Counted from the stretch's first letter, positions 39,539-49,148 are shown. The stretch is 64,000 nt of DNA from Cupriavidus taiwanensis (GCF_900250115.1 NZ_LT984804.1:1999301-2063300), one strand, 5' to 3'. Notes: a model not told the origin generated them from the sequence alone. Translations and numbers: made by a program.

Positions 39539-41113
39539 ATGCGCCTGACCCATCGCTGGTTGCTGCCGCTGTGCGGATTGCTCGCAGGCAACATCGCCAT
39601 GCCGCTGCAGGCGGCCGACCTGCCGCGTCGCGGCGACACCCTGGTCCGTGAAGCGGGCGCTGCCCAGCCCTTGTCCGCGCCTGTGACCCAGGCCATTGCG
39701 GGCAACATCCCCGACCCCGGCGCGCAATCCGTGGCGCTGGCGAGCGCTTTCGTCGATACCCTGCCCGCCGACGCGCTGGAGCCGGCCGACCCGGCCGCAC
39801 GGACGTGGCCGCTTGCACCATCGGGCCAGCCCCCCATGCCGGCAGACGGGCACGCCATGGTCACGCTGCTCGCCGGCATGCTGGCGCTGATCGTCGCACT
39901 GGTGGTGTTCTATGCGGTGCGGCATTACGTGTTCACACTGAACCGCCTGTTCGGCAAGCAACGCCACCCCTATCTCGACATCGATATCGCTGACTGGCCG
40001 AGGCTGACGGTGATGGTCGCCGCGCATAACGAAGAAGCCGTGATCGCCGGTTCTCTGGCCTGCCTGCTGCGGGCCGACTACCCGGCCGACCGCCTCACCA
40101 TCATGCCGGTCAACGACCGCTCCGCCGACCGCACCCGCGAGATCATCGACGCGATCGTGGCACAGCACCCCGGCCGCATCACGCCGTTCCACCGTACCGG
40201 CGGCAAACCGGGCAAGGCCGCGGCCCTGAAGGATGCGTGCGAGACTGTGACCAGCGAGATCATCGTCGTCTTCGACGCTGACTACCTGCCGCCGATCGGC
40301 TTGCTCAAGCAACTGGTAGCGCCGTTCTTCGATCCGGAAGTGGGTGCCACCATGGGGCGGGTGGTGCCGATGAACCTGAGTAGCAACCTGCTGACGCGAC
40401 TGCTGGATCTCGAGCGCTCCGGCGGCTATCAGGTCGACCAGCAGGCGCGCATGAACCTGAACCTGGTGCCGCAATATGGCGGCACCGTGGGCGGCATCCG
40501 CATGCGTGCTCTGCGCAGCGCCGGCGGCTGGCACGACGACGTGCTGGCCGAGGACACCGACCTGACCTACCGCCTGCTGCTGGCCAACTGGAAGACTGTC
40601 TACCAGAACTGGTCCGAATGCTATGAGGAGGTGCCCGAGAGCTGGCCCGTGCGGGTCCGGCAGATCAAGCGCTGGACCAAGGGGCACAACCAGGCGCTGT
40701 ACCGGCACGCATGGAAGTTGACGCGCTGCCGTGATCACGGCCTGCTTGAGAAGATCGACGGCCTGGCGCTGCTGGGCATCTACATGATGGCGCCGGTAAT
40801 GCTGGCGGGCTGGCTGCTGGCAATCCTGCTGTTCTATGCCGGCGGACTGCCGTTGCTGAGCGATACGCTGATCCTGTTCGCCCTGATGTCGTACGGGACG
40901 CTGGGCAACTTTGCCGCGTTCTTCGAGATTGCGGCGGCGGTGTACCTGGACGGCAGCCGCGCTCGCATCTGCCTGCTGCCGCTGAATTACTTCGGCTTTC
41001 TGGTGAGCGTACTGGCCGTATCGCGGGCGATCGCCGACCAGGTGGTGCTGGACCCGCTGCTGCGCCGCGAGATGCGCTGGGACAAGACCACGCGTTACCG
41101 ACAGGGGAGCTGA
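39539..41113 (+). CDS. Membrane glycosyltransferase family 2 (polysaccharide synthase-like)
   Basis: A 524-residue processive-type GT2. It starts with a signal-like segment and an Ala/Pro-rich region of about 80 residues outside the membrane, then a helix at about 108-130. The catalytic domain follows: VAAHNEE at 169-175, FDADY at 255-259, AEDTD at 347-351 and QIKRW at 385-389. Three or more C-terminal helices are seen. The QxxRW motif marks chain-forming synthases such as PgaC, HasA and BcsA. ATG 39539 is chosen, with GAGG 10 nt upstream. No PilZ domain is visible. Confidence 0.87.
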   Translation: MRLTHRWLLPLCGLLAGNIAMPLQAADLPRRGDTLVREAGAAQPLSAPVTQAIAGNIPDPGAQSVALASAFVDTLPADALEPADPAARTWPLAPSGQPPMPADGHAMVTLLAGMLALIVALVVFYAVRHYVFTLNRLFGKQRHPYLDIDIADWPRLTVMVAAHNEEAVIAGSLACLLRADYPADRLTIMPVNDRSADRTREIIDAIVAQHPGRITPFHRTGGKPGKAAALKDACETVTSEIIVVFDADYLPPIGLLKQLVAPFFDPEVGATMGRVVPMNLSSNLLTRLLDLERSGGYQVDQQARMNLNLVPQYGGTVGGIRMRALRSAGGWHDDVLAEDTDLTYRLLLANWKTVYQNWSECYEEVPESWPVRVRQIKRWTKGHNQALYRHAWKLTRCRDHGLLEKIDGLALLGIYMMAPVMLAGWLLAILLFYAGGLPLLSDTLILFALMSYGTLGNFAAFFEIAAAVYLDGSRARICLLPLNYFGFLVSVLAVSRAIADQVVLDPLLRREMRWDKTTRYRQGS

Positions 41114-41115
41114 CC

Positions 41116-42204
41116 GTGTGGCCCCTGACCCTTGCGTTGCTGACCTTGCTGGTGCTGGCACTGCCGTTGACGCCGGCACTGCTGGAATGGCGCCGGCAAC
41201 GCGATATTGGCCCGCTGCCCATCGATGGCGAACACACCCTGGATGTTGGTGCCGTGGCAGCCGGCTTTCGGGCGCTGCTGACTGCGCAGCCGGTGCTGCC
41301 AGGGCAAGCGGCCAGGGCCACGCCCGATCTTTCGCTGGAGCCGCTGGTGCGCGTGAACGGCGCCTTCGTGCCGAGCCCGGCCGAGTCGGCCGTCGGCCTG
41401 TGCGCCCGCACCATCGTGGGTGCCGAAGCCGTGCTGCTCCCCGATGATTACGCGTTTGCACGCGACATCTATGGCCGGCGCAGCATTCGCACCGGACAGC
41501 GCAACCGCCTGCAGGGACTTCTCTCCGACGGCGGCATCGTCATGGCAGCAGGCAGTGAACTGCGGCGCTGGGCCCATGCCAGCCACGTGCACGTGGGCGA
41601 ACGCTGCCGCCTGCTGGGTCCGGTCGGTGCGCTGCAATCGATCCGACTGGAGGCAGGCTGCCGCTTCGCGTCGGTCAGCGCGCCGGTGGTCCGTTTCGGA
41701 CGTGCCGGCGGCGCCGATGGCACCGCGGCCAGCCGCTACGCCGGAGCGCCGGCGGGCGAGCTCTCACCCGCCGAAGCGAGGGATGGTCGCTGGCTGGTGG
41801 CGCAAGACTTCACCTTTCCCGCCAACAGGCTGTATCGCGGCGACCTGGTGGTCCATGGCAACTTGCGGATCGGCACCGGCGCTCACATTGCCGGCAGTGT
41901 CAAGGCGAGTGGCAGCATTCGGCTGGAAGCCGGCGCCCGCATCGGTGGCGCCCTGATTGCCGGGGCTGCCATCTCGGTGGAACAAGGCTGCGCCATCGGC
42001 GGGCCGGTCGCCGCCGAGTGCGAGATCCGGCTGGCCCGGTTCTGCGTCATCGGCTCGCCTGACCGGCACACCACCGTGGTGGCGCCCATGCTGCTGGCGC
42101 GCGTCGGCGCCACGGTACACGGCGCCGCCTCGGCCCTGGAGCTTGGGCGCGTCGAATCGGACAGCGACGCTGCCACCGCCAAGGATCATCCATGCCCGCC
42201 ATAA
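41116..42204 (+). CDS. Membrane-anchored bactofilin-like repeat protein
   Basis: A 362-residue protein with one N-terminal helix (WPLTLALLTLLVLALPLTPALL), a less regular middle, and a C-terminal stretch (about 235-340) of short hydrophobic/Gly repeats (GDLVVHGNLRIGTGAHIAGS, IGGALIAGAAISVEQG, IGGPVAAECEIRLA) typical of the right-handed beta-helix of bactofilins/polymer-forming proteins. GTG start two bases after the synthase stop, with GGGGAG upstream. Its end overlaps the next gene by 13 nt. It may form a scaffold holding the synthase; this role is inferred. Confidence 0.7.
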   Translation: MWPLTLALLTLLVLALPLTPALLEWRRQRDIGPLPIDGEHTLDVGAVAAGFRALLTAQPVLPGQAARATPDLSLEPLVRVNGAFVPSPAESAVGLCARTIVGAEAVLLPDDYAFARDIYGRRSIRTGQRNRLQGLLSDGGIVMAAGSELRRWAHASHVHVGERCRLLGPVGALQSIRLEAGCRFASVSAPVVRFGRAGGADGTAASRYAGAPAGELSPAEARDGRWLVAQDFTFPANRLYRGDLVVHGNLRIGTGAHIAGSVKASGSIRLEAGARIGGALIAGAAISVEQGCAIGGPVAAECEIRLARFCVIGSPDRHTTVVAPMLLARVGATVHGAASALELGRVESDSDAATAKDHPCPP

Positions 42205-43202
42205 ACGTTGTGTTCACCCTGCTGGTGGCGCTCGCCGCCCTCCTGCCCGCCCACGCCGCCACCGCCGAGCTTGCGCTGCCGGGCTACCAACGGTCAGATG
42301 GCGCCATCACGACATACCTGGGCGGCGACTCGATCGACCCCTACTTCGCGGCCAAGGCCCTGCTGGCGGCACAGGATGCCGGCATGATCACCGGCACCGC
42401 GGCCCGCAACTGGATCGCGTGGCAATTGCCACGCCAGCACGTCGACGGCCGCTTCGACCGCTATTGCCTGAAGGGACAACACTTTGCCGCGTGCCAGGCC
42501 GCCGATGCCGACGACGCGCTGATGGCGGCCTGGATGGAACTGCTGGTCCGCACCGCCCCGGCCAAGGGCATGCCGCCCGCGTGGCAAGCCAGCTTCGACA
42601 CGGCAGCCCGCTACCTCGACACGCTGCGGGACGGCCGCACCGGCGTCTACCACATCTCCCGCACACTGCCGGTGGCGCTGCTGATGGACAACGTCGAGGT
42701 TTCCAGCGCGTTCAAGGCGGCCAGCCGCTACCGCCAGAGTCTGGGCGACAGCCGGGGCGCCGCGGCCTGGGCACGCCAGGCCGAACAGCTGGACCAAGCC
42801 ATCCTGCGCGTGTTCTGGCGCAACGGCGTCTTCCTGGTCAGCACCCAGCCACGCGAGCGCAGCGAGTTCTATCCCGATGCGGTGGCGCAGATCTTCCCCA
42901 TCCTGGCCGATATCCAGGCTCCCGGCCGTCCGCACGACAGCGCCTACCGGGCGTGGATGACAACGTATCGCTTCGCGTGGCTGCAAATGTCCGAGGTGGA
43001 TTTCCCGTGGGGGCTGGTGGCGCTGGTGGCCGACAAGATGGGCGACGCCGACGCGATCACCTGCTGGCGCGTGCGCTCGAACCAGTTCCGCCACGGCCAC
43101 CACTGGAATGTCCTGGAAGAGGCGCTGTTTCTCGCCTTCGAGGCCAGGCTCGCGCCGGCGCAGGCGCTTGCGCCACCGGCGGCCAGCCTGCGCTGCCGAT
43201 AA
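42192..43202 (+). CDS. Exported helical-barrel glycosidase-like protein
   Basis: A 336-residue protein with a signal peptide (1 to about 22). The rest is helical with repeated Trp/Tyr-Ala patterns suggesting an (alpha/alpha)6 barrel. The stretch AADADDALMAAWMELL at 103-118 resembles the acidic motif of GH8-type enzymes such as BcsZ, but the family could not be assigned. In synthase-dependent systems a periplasmic hydrolase or lyase trims the polymer, and this gene sits where one is expected. Start overlaps the previous gene; AAGGAT precedes the ATG. Confidence 0.62.
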   Translation: MPAINVVFTLLVALAALLPAHAATAELALPGYQRSDGAITTYLGGDSIDPYFAAKALLAAQDAGMITGTAARNWIAWQLPRQHVDGRFDRYCLKGQHFAACQAADADDALMAAWMELLVRTAPAKGMPPAWQASFDTAARYLDTLRDGRTGVYHISRTLPVALLMDNVEVSSAFKAASRYRQSLGDSRGAAAWARQAEQLDQAILRVFWRNGVFLVSTQPRERSEFYPDAVAQIFPILADIQAPGRPHDSAYRAWMTTYRFAWLQMSEVDFPWGLVALVADKMGDADAITCWRVRSNQFRHGHHWNVLEEALFLAFEARLAPAQALAPPAASLRCR

Positions 43203-43407
43203 CACGGCAACGCAGGGGCGCGGCGGCAAGGCAAGCGACCGGCGCGCCCGGATAGCATTTCAGAGCTGCAACACACCACCAAAATGACGAGGCATGGCGG
43301 ATCGACGCATCGCCCCGGTCCGGTGTATGGTGCAAACGCTGCTGCCGCATCGGGCGGTCTCCAACGACCGTCCACCGGAAATACCTATAAGCACGACAGG
43401 AGGCAAC

Positions 43408-44247
43408 GTGAAGCTACCGGACGCCAGATACTTCGGTGCACAGTCCCTTGCCTGCCTGCTCGGCGTGCTGGCACTGGCGGCTTGCCCGCACGCCCGGGCC
43501 CAGGCCGAGGCCACCGCGCCCCGGACCTTCGTCCCGTTGCTGAGGGGCTTTATCGAAGGCGGCCTGGGCCACGCCAACCTGACCGGCGACAACGACAGCT
43601 GGAATGACCAGTATCTGCGCGGCGGGGTGCACCTGTCCGCCGACGACTACGTCACCGGCGAAATCAGCCACCAGCGGCACTTTGGCGACCAGGGCACCTT
43701 CTTCGGCCTCGGCTACACCCGCAACTTCAATGAGGACTGGTACGGCTTCCTGAGCGCCGGCACCAGCGCGGGCGGCTTTTTCCTGCCAGAGTTCCGCGTC
43801 GACGGCATGCTGTTCCGCAAATTTCTTGACAAGAAGAACCTGGTGGCCAGCGCCGGCTTCACTTACTACCGGGCCAAGGAAATCTATACCGACAAGACGC
43901 TGCTGCTCGGCCTGACCTACTACTTCGACGCTCCGTGGATCGTGCAGCTCGGCGCGCGCCTGAACCGCAGCGACCCGGGCAACGTCCGCTCCAACCGCGG
44001 CGTGGCCGCCATCATTTACGGCCGTGACAAAGACCAGTACATCACCCTCAAGTACGACGGCGGGCGCGAAGCCTATCAGCTGACCGGCGCCCAGTCGCTG
44101 CTGAGCGACTTTACCAGCCATGAGGTCACACTGACGTGGCGCAAGTGGTTCAACAAGCGTTACGGCATGAACCTGCGCGCCATCTATTACGAGAACCCGT
44201 CGTACCGGCGCAAGCAAGCGGAGATCGGCTTCTTCGTCGAGTTCTGA
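43408..44247 (+). CDS. YaiO-like outer-membrane beta-barrel protein
   Basis: A 279-residue protein with an N-terminal signal (hydrophobic core near 12-26, end at HARAQAEA) and a C-terminal barrel of alternating aromatic strands (GFIEGGLGHANLTGDNDSW, YVTGEISHQRHFGDQGTFFG) ending in FFVEF, a terminal aromatic typical of outer-membrane proteins. It matches the YaiO family in plan. GTG 43408 follows AGGAGG. It probably provides the exit path or an outer-membrane partner for the polymer. The 205-bp gap before it may hold a second promoter. Confidence 0.78.
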   Translation: MKLPDARYFGAQSLACLLGVLALAACPHARAQAEATAPRTFVPLLRGFIEGGLGHANLTGDNDSWNDQYLRGGVHLSADDYVTGEISHQRHFGDQGTFFGLGYTRNFNEDWYGFLSAGTSAGGFFLPEFRVDGMLFRKFLDKKNLVASAGFTYYRAKEIYTDKTLLLGLTYYFDAPWIVQLGARLNRSDPGNVRSNRGVAAIIYGRDKDQYITLKYDGGREAYQLTGAQSLLSDFTSHEVTLTWRKWFNKRYGMNLRAIYYENPSYRRKQAEIGFFVEF

Positions 44248-44249
44248 CC

Positions 44250-45068
44250 ATGCCACGCCAGGCCGGCGATCCCACTGCCGACCCGTCCCCAGCAAGGGAC
44301 AAGGGCGATGCACTCGGCCTGGCAACGCTGTACCATGCCCGGCAGCGATCGCTGGACCGCCTGATACTGAGCCTGCCCACGCTTGCCGCGATCCCGCTGG
44401 TAGCGGCCGCCTTCAACGCCGCCGAGTGGATGCTGCGCGGCAAGCTGAGCGCAGCCTGGGCCGCCGTGCTGGCCTTCTGGATCGACAAGCTGCGCCTGGA
44501 GGGCACCGTGGCCGAGCGCATCGCGCCGCTAGGCTGGTTCGACCTGCCCCTTCCATACGTCAGTGTCTCCGTCGCGATGCCCGACACGCTGACATGGTGG
44601 CTGACGCTGGGTGGCACACTGGCGGTCGCGCTGCTGGCGCTGCGCCTGCGTGACCACTATCTTCCGCTGCGCTATTTCATGTTGTTCGCGGTGTTCGTGC
44701 AGGCCACCGCGCTGCTGTTCTTCGCGGTGGCCCCACATAGTTTTCCGTATAGCGCGAGCAGCTACATGGACAACGGCCTCAAGACCTCCTGCGGCCTTCT
44801 CTGGCTGCTGCCGTGGGCGCATGCGCTGACGTACAACATCTTCGGCTTTGCGTGGTGGAAAAAGGTATCCCTGACGCTGCTGACACTGGCGTTCGTGGTG
44901 GTCGCCGTACCGTTGCAGCTGGCGCTGCACCTGTACATCCTGACCTGCTGCTCGCTGCTGATGATGCCGTTGCTGTCCTTTGTATTGGGGCCGACCGTGA
45001 TAGTAGCGGGATGCATTGCGCTGTACGGATGGGCCATGAGCTGGAAGCGTACTGGCGAGCGCCCGTAG
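44250..45068 (+). CDS. Integral membrane protein (about 7 helices), last gene of the polysaccharide operon
   Basis: A 272-residue inner-membrane protein of unknown family. Hydrophobic segments occur near LILSLPTLAAIPLVAAAF, WWLTLGGTLAVALLAL, YFMLFAVFVQATALLFF, GLLWLLPWAHALTYNIF and VSLTLLTLAFVVVAVPL. ATG 44250 begins two bases after the stop of the barrel gene, so the two are coupled. Possible roles are synthase partner, acyl-transfer or lipid-linked step; nothing in the sequence decides among them. Confidence 0.72.
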   Translation: MPRQAGDPTADPSPARDKGDALGLATLYHARQRSLDRLILSLPTLAAIPLVAAAFNAAEWMLRGKLSAAWAAVLAFWIDKLRLEGTVAERIAPLGWFDLPLPYVSVSVAMPDTLTWWLTLGGTLAVALLALRLRDHYLPLRYFMLFAVFVQATALLFFAVAPHSFPYSASSYMDNGLKTSCGLLWLLPWAHALTYNIFGFAWWKKVSLTLLTLAFVVVAVPLQLALHLYILTCCSLLMMPLLSFVLGPTVIVAGCIALYGWAMSWKRTGERP

Positions 45069-45153
45069 TGTCAGCGTGCCGCTGTAACGGAGGCTTGCTG
45101 GGCAGGCGCCCTTCTTCCGGACTGGCGGAAAAAGGGTAACCGCTAGCCGGCCG

Positions 45154-46695
45154 CTACGCCGCCAGCCTGAACGTCGCCACTGCTTCCTTCAGCCGCTGCG
45201 CCTGCTCCTCCAGCGAACCCGCCGCCGCCGCGGCCTGTTCCACCAGCGCCGCGTTCTGCTGCGTCACCGTATCCATCTGCGTCACCGCCTGGTTCACCTG
45301 CTCGATGCCCGAGCTCTGCTCGGCCGACGCGGCACTGATCTCGCCCATGATGTCGGTCACGCGCCGGACCGCGGCGACGATCTCTGCCATGGTCTGGCCC
45401 GACTGCGTCACCAGCATCGAGCCCTTTTCGACGCGATCGGCCGAATCGCCGATCAGCGCCTTGATCTCCCTGGCCGCGGTCGCGCTGCGCTGCGCCAGCG
45501 TGCGCACCTCGCCCGCCACCACCGCAAAGCCCCGGCCCTGCTCGCCGGCGCGCGCCGCCTCCACCGCGGCGTTGAGCGCCAGGATATTGGTCTGGAACGC
45601 AATACCCTCGATCACGGCGATGATGTCGACCACCTTCTTCGACGCGCCATTGATCTCCTCCATGGTCTCGGCCACCTTGCCCGCGACTTCACCGCCCATG
45701 GCGGCGATATCCGAGGCATTGACCGCGAGCGTGCTGGCCTGGCGCGCGTTGTCGGCGTTCTGGCGCACGATGCTGGTCAGCTCTTCCATGCTTGCCGCGG
45801 TCTGCTGCAGCGACGAGGCCTGTTCCTCGGTGCGCTGCGACAGGTCGGTATTGCCGGCCGCGATCTGGCTGGTGCCAGACACGATCGATTCGGTGCCGGC
45901 GCGCACCTGGCGCACGATGCGCAGGATATTGGCGTTCATGTCGGCCAAGGCCTGCAGCAGCTGGCCGGTCTCATCGCGGCGGTCGACGTCAATGCGGCTG
46001 GTCAGGTCGCCCGACGCCACGGTGCGGGCCACGGCCACGGCGCGATGCAGCGGGCGCGTGATGCCGCTGGTGAGCCAGACCGAGAAGGCAATGCCGATCC
46101 CCAGCACCACCACGCCCAGCCCGATCAGGCTGTTGCGCGCATTGACGTAGATGGCATTGATCTCGCGCGCGGTGGCGTCGATGCTGGCGCGCTGGATGTC
46201 GAGCAGCTTCTGGATCTCGGCCAGGTAGGCGTCGCCGGCGGGCACGAACTCCTTTTCCAGCACCAGGTTGGCTTCCTCGGTCAGGCCTTCCTGCTTGAGC
46301 TTCGTGATCTTGTCGCGGCCGTTGTTGTAGGGGTCGCGCACGCTCAGGATCTTCTGGAACGCGGCCTTTTCCTGCTCGGAGCTGAGCATCGGCTGCAGCT
46401 TGTCGCGCAGCTGCGCAATGCCTTCGATCGACGCCTTGGTCTCGGCGGCAAAGAACTGGCCCAGCGACGGGTCGGCGCTGCGCGCCACCGCGGTGGTGCG
46501 GCGCACGCTGGTATGCATGAGGCGGTACCAGTCGCTGACCAGCCGCTCCTTGGTCAGCGGCTGCTGCATCATCGCGTGCGTGCGCTCGGCCACCTGCTGC
46601 AGGCGCAGCATGCCCAGGCCAGTCATCAGCGCCGCAAGCAGCAAAACCACCCCAAAACCGATGCCGAGGCGAACCCCGATACCTAGATTCTTCAT
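45154..46695 (-). CDS. Methyl-accepting chemotaxis protein
   Basis: A 513-residue chemoreceptor. TM1 lies at about 5-30, a four-helix-bundle sensor domain follows, TM2 ([21 protein letters not shown]) at about 188-208, then HAMP ([21 protein letters not shown]) and the cytoplasmic hairpin with tip [20 protein letters not shown]. No CheB/CheR-binding pentapeptide is seen at the C-terminus. ATG 46695 is preferred because AGGTAGAAGAA lies just upstream; a GTG at 46722 would be longer. Ligand unknown; it converges with the polysaccharide operon. Confidence 0.93.
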   Translation of the reverse strand: MKNLGIGVRLGIGFGVVLLLAALMTGLGMLRLQQVAERTHAMMQQPLTKERLVSDWYRLMHTSVRRTTAVARSADPSLGQFFAAETKASIEGIAQLRDKLQPMLSSEQEKAAFQKILSVRDPYNNGRDKITKLKQEGLTEEANLVLEKEFVPAGDAYLAEIQKLLDIQRASIDATAREINAIYVNARNSLIGLGVVVLGIGIAFSVWLTSGITRPLHRAVAVARTVASGDLTSRIDVDRRDETGQLLQALADMNANILRIVRQVRAGTESIVSGTSQIAAGNTDLSQRTEEQASSLQQTAASMEELTSIVRQNADNARQASTLAVNASDIAAMGGEVAGKVAETMEEINGASKKVVDIIAVIEGIAFQTNILALNAAVEAARAGEQGRGFAVVAGEVRTLAQRSATAAREIKALIGDSADRVEKGSMLVTQSGQTMAEIVAAVRRVTDIMGEISAASAEQSSGIEQVNQAVTQMDTVTQQNAALVEQAAAAAGSLEEQAQRLKEAVATFRLAA

Positions 46696-46975
46696 TTCTT
46701 CTACCTGATTAGCATTGGTCACGGCGAAGTGCTGCGGCGCTCGAAACGGCTCGGCGCAACGCTCTTCGCTCTCGTCGTCCGCGGGCGGGCCGGCTCGGGC
46801 CGGCGCACAGGCGGGCTATGGATGCCAACGGCAGGGGCGACGGTAACTTTAGGGTCTTCCTCGATTGACGGCCAGAAGTGTGCGGATACCGGCTATAGTG
46901 GACAGTATCCCGGCCAAAAGGCACGCCATCCTCGCCGCCGGCCGACCTGCCAGTCCTTCCACCAGGAGACCCAGC

Positions 46976-47410
46976 ATGGCCACGCCCCCCAATCCCTTCG
47001 CCGATTTCACCAGGATGATGGAACAGTTCCGCCTGCCGGGCGTGGACATGAGCGCGGTCGTCGAAGCGCGCCGCAAGGATATCGAGGCCCTGGCCGAGGC
47101 CAACCGGCTGGCCTATGAAGGCATGCAGGCCATCGTGAAGAAGCAGCAGGAGATCTTCGCCCAGACCATGCAGCAGCTGCAGGCGGCCGCGCAGCAGTAC
47201 GGCACGGCGAACAACCCGGCCGAGGCCATGGCCAGGCACAGCGAGCTCGTGCAACAGCAGCTGCACCAGGCCCTGGAGAATATGCGCGCCCTCGCCGAGA
47301 CCGCGCAGAAGGCGCAAGCCGAGGCGCTTGCCGTGATCAGCAAACGCGTCGAACAGAACGTGAAGGAGGCTGGCGAGATGGCCCAGCCAAAACCGAAAGC
47401 GCGCGGCTAG
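46976..47410 (+). CDS. Phasin-family protein
   Basis: A 144-residue amphipathic, Gln/Ala-rich coiled-coil protein (MATPPNPFADFTRMMEQFRL, then AYEGMQAIVKKQQEIFAQTM) matching the phasin family that coats polyhydroxyalkanoate granules. AGGAG is 8 nt upstream. It stands alone, divergent from the chemoreceptor and overlapping the 3' end of the convergent DUF1272 gene by 4 nt. Granule binding is inferred; some family members have other roles. Confidence 0.83.
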   Translation: MATPPNPFADFTRMMEQFRLPGVDMSAVVEARRKDIEALAEANRLAYEGMQAIVKKQQEIFAQTMQQLQAAAQQYGTANNPAEAMARHSELVQQQLHQALENMRALAETAQKAQAEALAVISKRVEQNVKEAGEMAQPKPKARG

Positions 47411-47712
47411 CGCCGCTCGGGCGCGACCTGGCCCACGGCCTCGACCAGGCGGGCATGCGCGGCCAGGTCCACCGGCCGGTGCCTGACCCTGGTGCTGGCC
47501 GGGTTGTTGCCTAGAAAATTACCGTTGTTCCAGTCCCGCGCCGGGCGCACCGGCCGCGGCGCGAAACCGCCGCCGCAGTTCGGGCAGACGTTGCCGAGCA
47601 GCTCGACGCAGCCGGCGCAGAAGGTGCATTCGTACGAGCAGATGCGCGCTTCGGTGGAATCCGGCGGCAGCGGCTTGTTGCAGTGTTCGCAGCCTGGTCT
47701 GAGTTCCAGCAT
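47407..47712 (-). CDS. DUF1272 domain protein (zinc-binding)
   Basis: A 101-residue protein. The first half (MLELRPGCEHCNKPLPPDST, then ARICSYECTFCAGC and VCPNCGGGF) has at least seven cysteines arranged as a treble zinc ribbon, the DUF1272 signature. The tail of about 45 residues is less conserved. It overlaps the stop of the phasin gene by 4 nt, tail to tail. Function unknown. Confidence 0.85.
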   Translation of the reverse strand: MLELRPGCEHCNKPLPPDSTEARICSYECTFCAGCVELLGNVCPNCGGGFAPRPVRPARDWNNGNFLGNNPASTRVRHRPVDLAAHARLVEAVGQVAPERR

Positions 47713-47804
47713 GGCGCCTGGCTCCCTTTTCTGGATGAGTGGTTCGGGACCGCCATCGTAGCCGGATTCCGCGCGGCCGGCATGGCGCCGGCCGTGGCTT
47801 CAGG

Positions 47805-49148
47805 TCAGATCACGCCTTGCGCCAGCATCGCATCCGCCACCTTGACGAAGCCGGCGATGTTCGCGCCTTCCACGTAATTGATGTAGCCATCCGCCTTCTG
47901 GCCGTGGTGGATGCAGTTCTGGTGGATGTCCTTCATGATCGCGTGCAGCTTCTCGTCGACCTCGGCATGGTGCCAGGACAGGCGCATTGCGTTCTGCGAC
48001 ATCTCCAGGCCCGAGGTGGCCACGCCGCCGGCATTACTGGCCTTGCCTGGCGCGTACAGGATCTTTGCGTCGACAAAGCGGTCCACCGCCTCCAGCGTCG
48101 ACGGCATGTTGGCGCCTTCGGCCACGCAGATCACGCCATTGCCCAGCAGGGTCTCGGCGTCGTTGCCGTCGAGTTCGTTCTGGGTGGCGCACGGCAGCGC
48201 CACGTCGGCGGGCACGTGCCAGGGCGTGCGCCCGGCTTCGAAGGTCATGCCGTGGCGGGCGGCAAAGTCCGACAGGCGGCCGCGCTCTTCGTTCTTGAAG
48301 GCCATGACTTCGGCCAGCTGTTCGGTGGTCATGCCTTGCGGGTAGTGCAGCACGCCGCCGGAGTCGGACAGCGTCAGCACTTTGGCGCCCAGTTCGATCG
48401 CCTTCTCGGCCGCGTACTGCGCCACGTTGCCCGAGCCGGAGATCAGCACGCGCAGGCCGTCGAAGCCGCGCCCGCGACGATGCAGCATTTCCTGGGCAAA
48501 GTAGACCGTGCCGTAGCCGGTGGCCTCCGGGCGCATCAGGCTGCCGCCGTAGGCCAGGCCCTTGCCGGTAAACACGCAGGCCGACTGGTTCGACAGCTTC
48601 TTCATCATGCCGGCCATGAAGCCGACCTCGCGCGCGCCCACGCCGATGTCGCCGGCCGGGATGTCGGTATCCGGGCCCAGGTGGCGGTACAGCTCCGTCA
48701 CCAGGGCCTGGCAGAAGCGCATCACTTCACCGTCGGACTTGCCCTTGGGGTCGAAGTCCGAGCCGCCCTTGCCGCCGCCCATGGGCAGCGTGGTCAGCGC
48801 GTTCTTGAAGGTCTGCTCGAAGCCCAGGAACTTCAGCACCGACAAGTTTACGGTCGGGTGGAAGCGCATGCCGCCCTTGAACGGGCCGATCGCCGAGCTG
48901 TGCTGCACGCGGAAGGCACGGTTGACCTGGACCCGGTTCTGGTCGTCGGTCCATGCCACGCGGAACTGGATCACGCGCTCGGGCTCCACCAGCCGCTCGA
49001 GCAGGGCCTGGTCGGCGTAGCGCGGATTGCGCTCGACGAACGGCCACAGCGTCATCATGACTTCCTTCACGGCCTGGAGGAATTCGGGTTGATTGGGGTC
49101 GCGGCGGGCAACCCCCGCCAGAAATGCGTCAAGGGAAGGAGAATTCAC
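47805..49148 (-). CDS. gdhA: NADP-type glutamate dehydrogenase
   Basis: Hexameric-type glutamate dehydrogenase (447 residues, equal to the E. coli enzyme). The substrate lysine loop is LPMGGGKGGSDFDPKGKSD and the dinucleotide fold is ISGSGNVAQYAAEKA. GTG 49148 is chosen because it gives the family length and has GAGAC upstream; an in-frame start at 49295 would add 49 non-conserved residues. It lies leftward of the DeoR gene with a 288-bp gap, so it probably has its own promoter. It assimilates ammonia, including that freed from AEP or alanine. Confidence 0.94.
   Translation of the reverse strand: MNSPSLDAFLAGVARRDPNQPEFLQAVKEVMMTLWPFVERNPRYADQALLERLVEPERVIQFRVAWTDDQNRVQVNRAFRVQHSSAIGPFKGGMRFHPTVNLSVLKFLGFEQTFKNALTTLPMGGGKGGSDFDPKGKSDGEVMRFCQALVTELYRHLGPDTDIPAGDIGVGAREVGFMAGMMKKLSNQSACVFTGKGLAYGGSLMRPEATGYGTVYFAQEMLHRRGRGFDGLRVLISGSGNVAQYAAEKAIELGAKVLTLSDSGGVLHYPQGMTTEQLAEVMAFKNEERGRLSDFAARHGMTFEAGRTPWHVPADVALPCATQNELDGNDAETLLGNGVICVAEGANMPSTLEAVDRFVDAKILYAPGKASNAGGVATSGLEMSQNAMRLSWHHAEVDEKLHAIMKDIHQNCIHHGQKADGYINYVEGANIAGFVKVADAMLAQGVI

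Noticed and set aside
46864..46898. TTGACG and TATAGT before the phasin gene as a sigma-70 promoter
   Set aside because: The spacer is 23 bp; the TATAGT may be a real -10 box but no fitting -35 was found.
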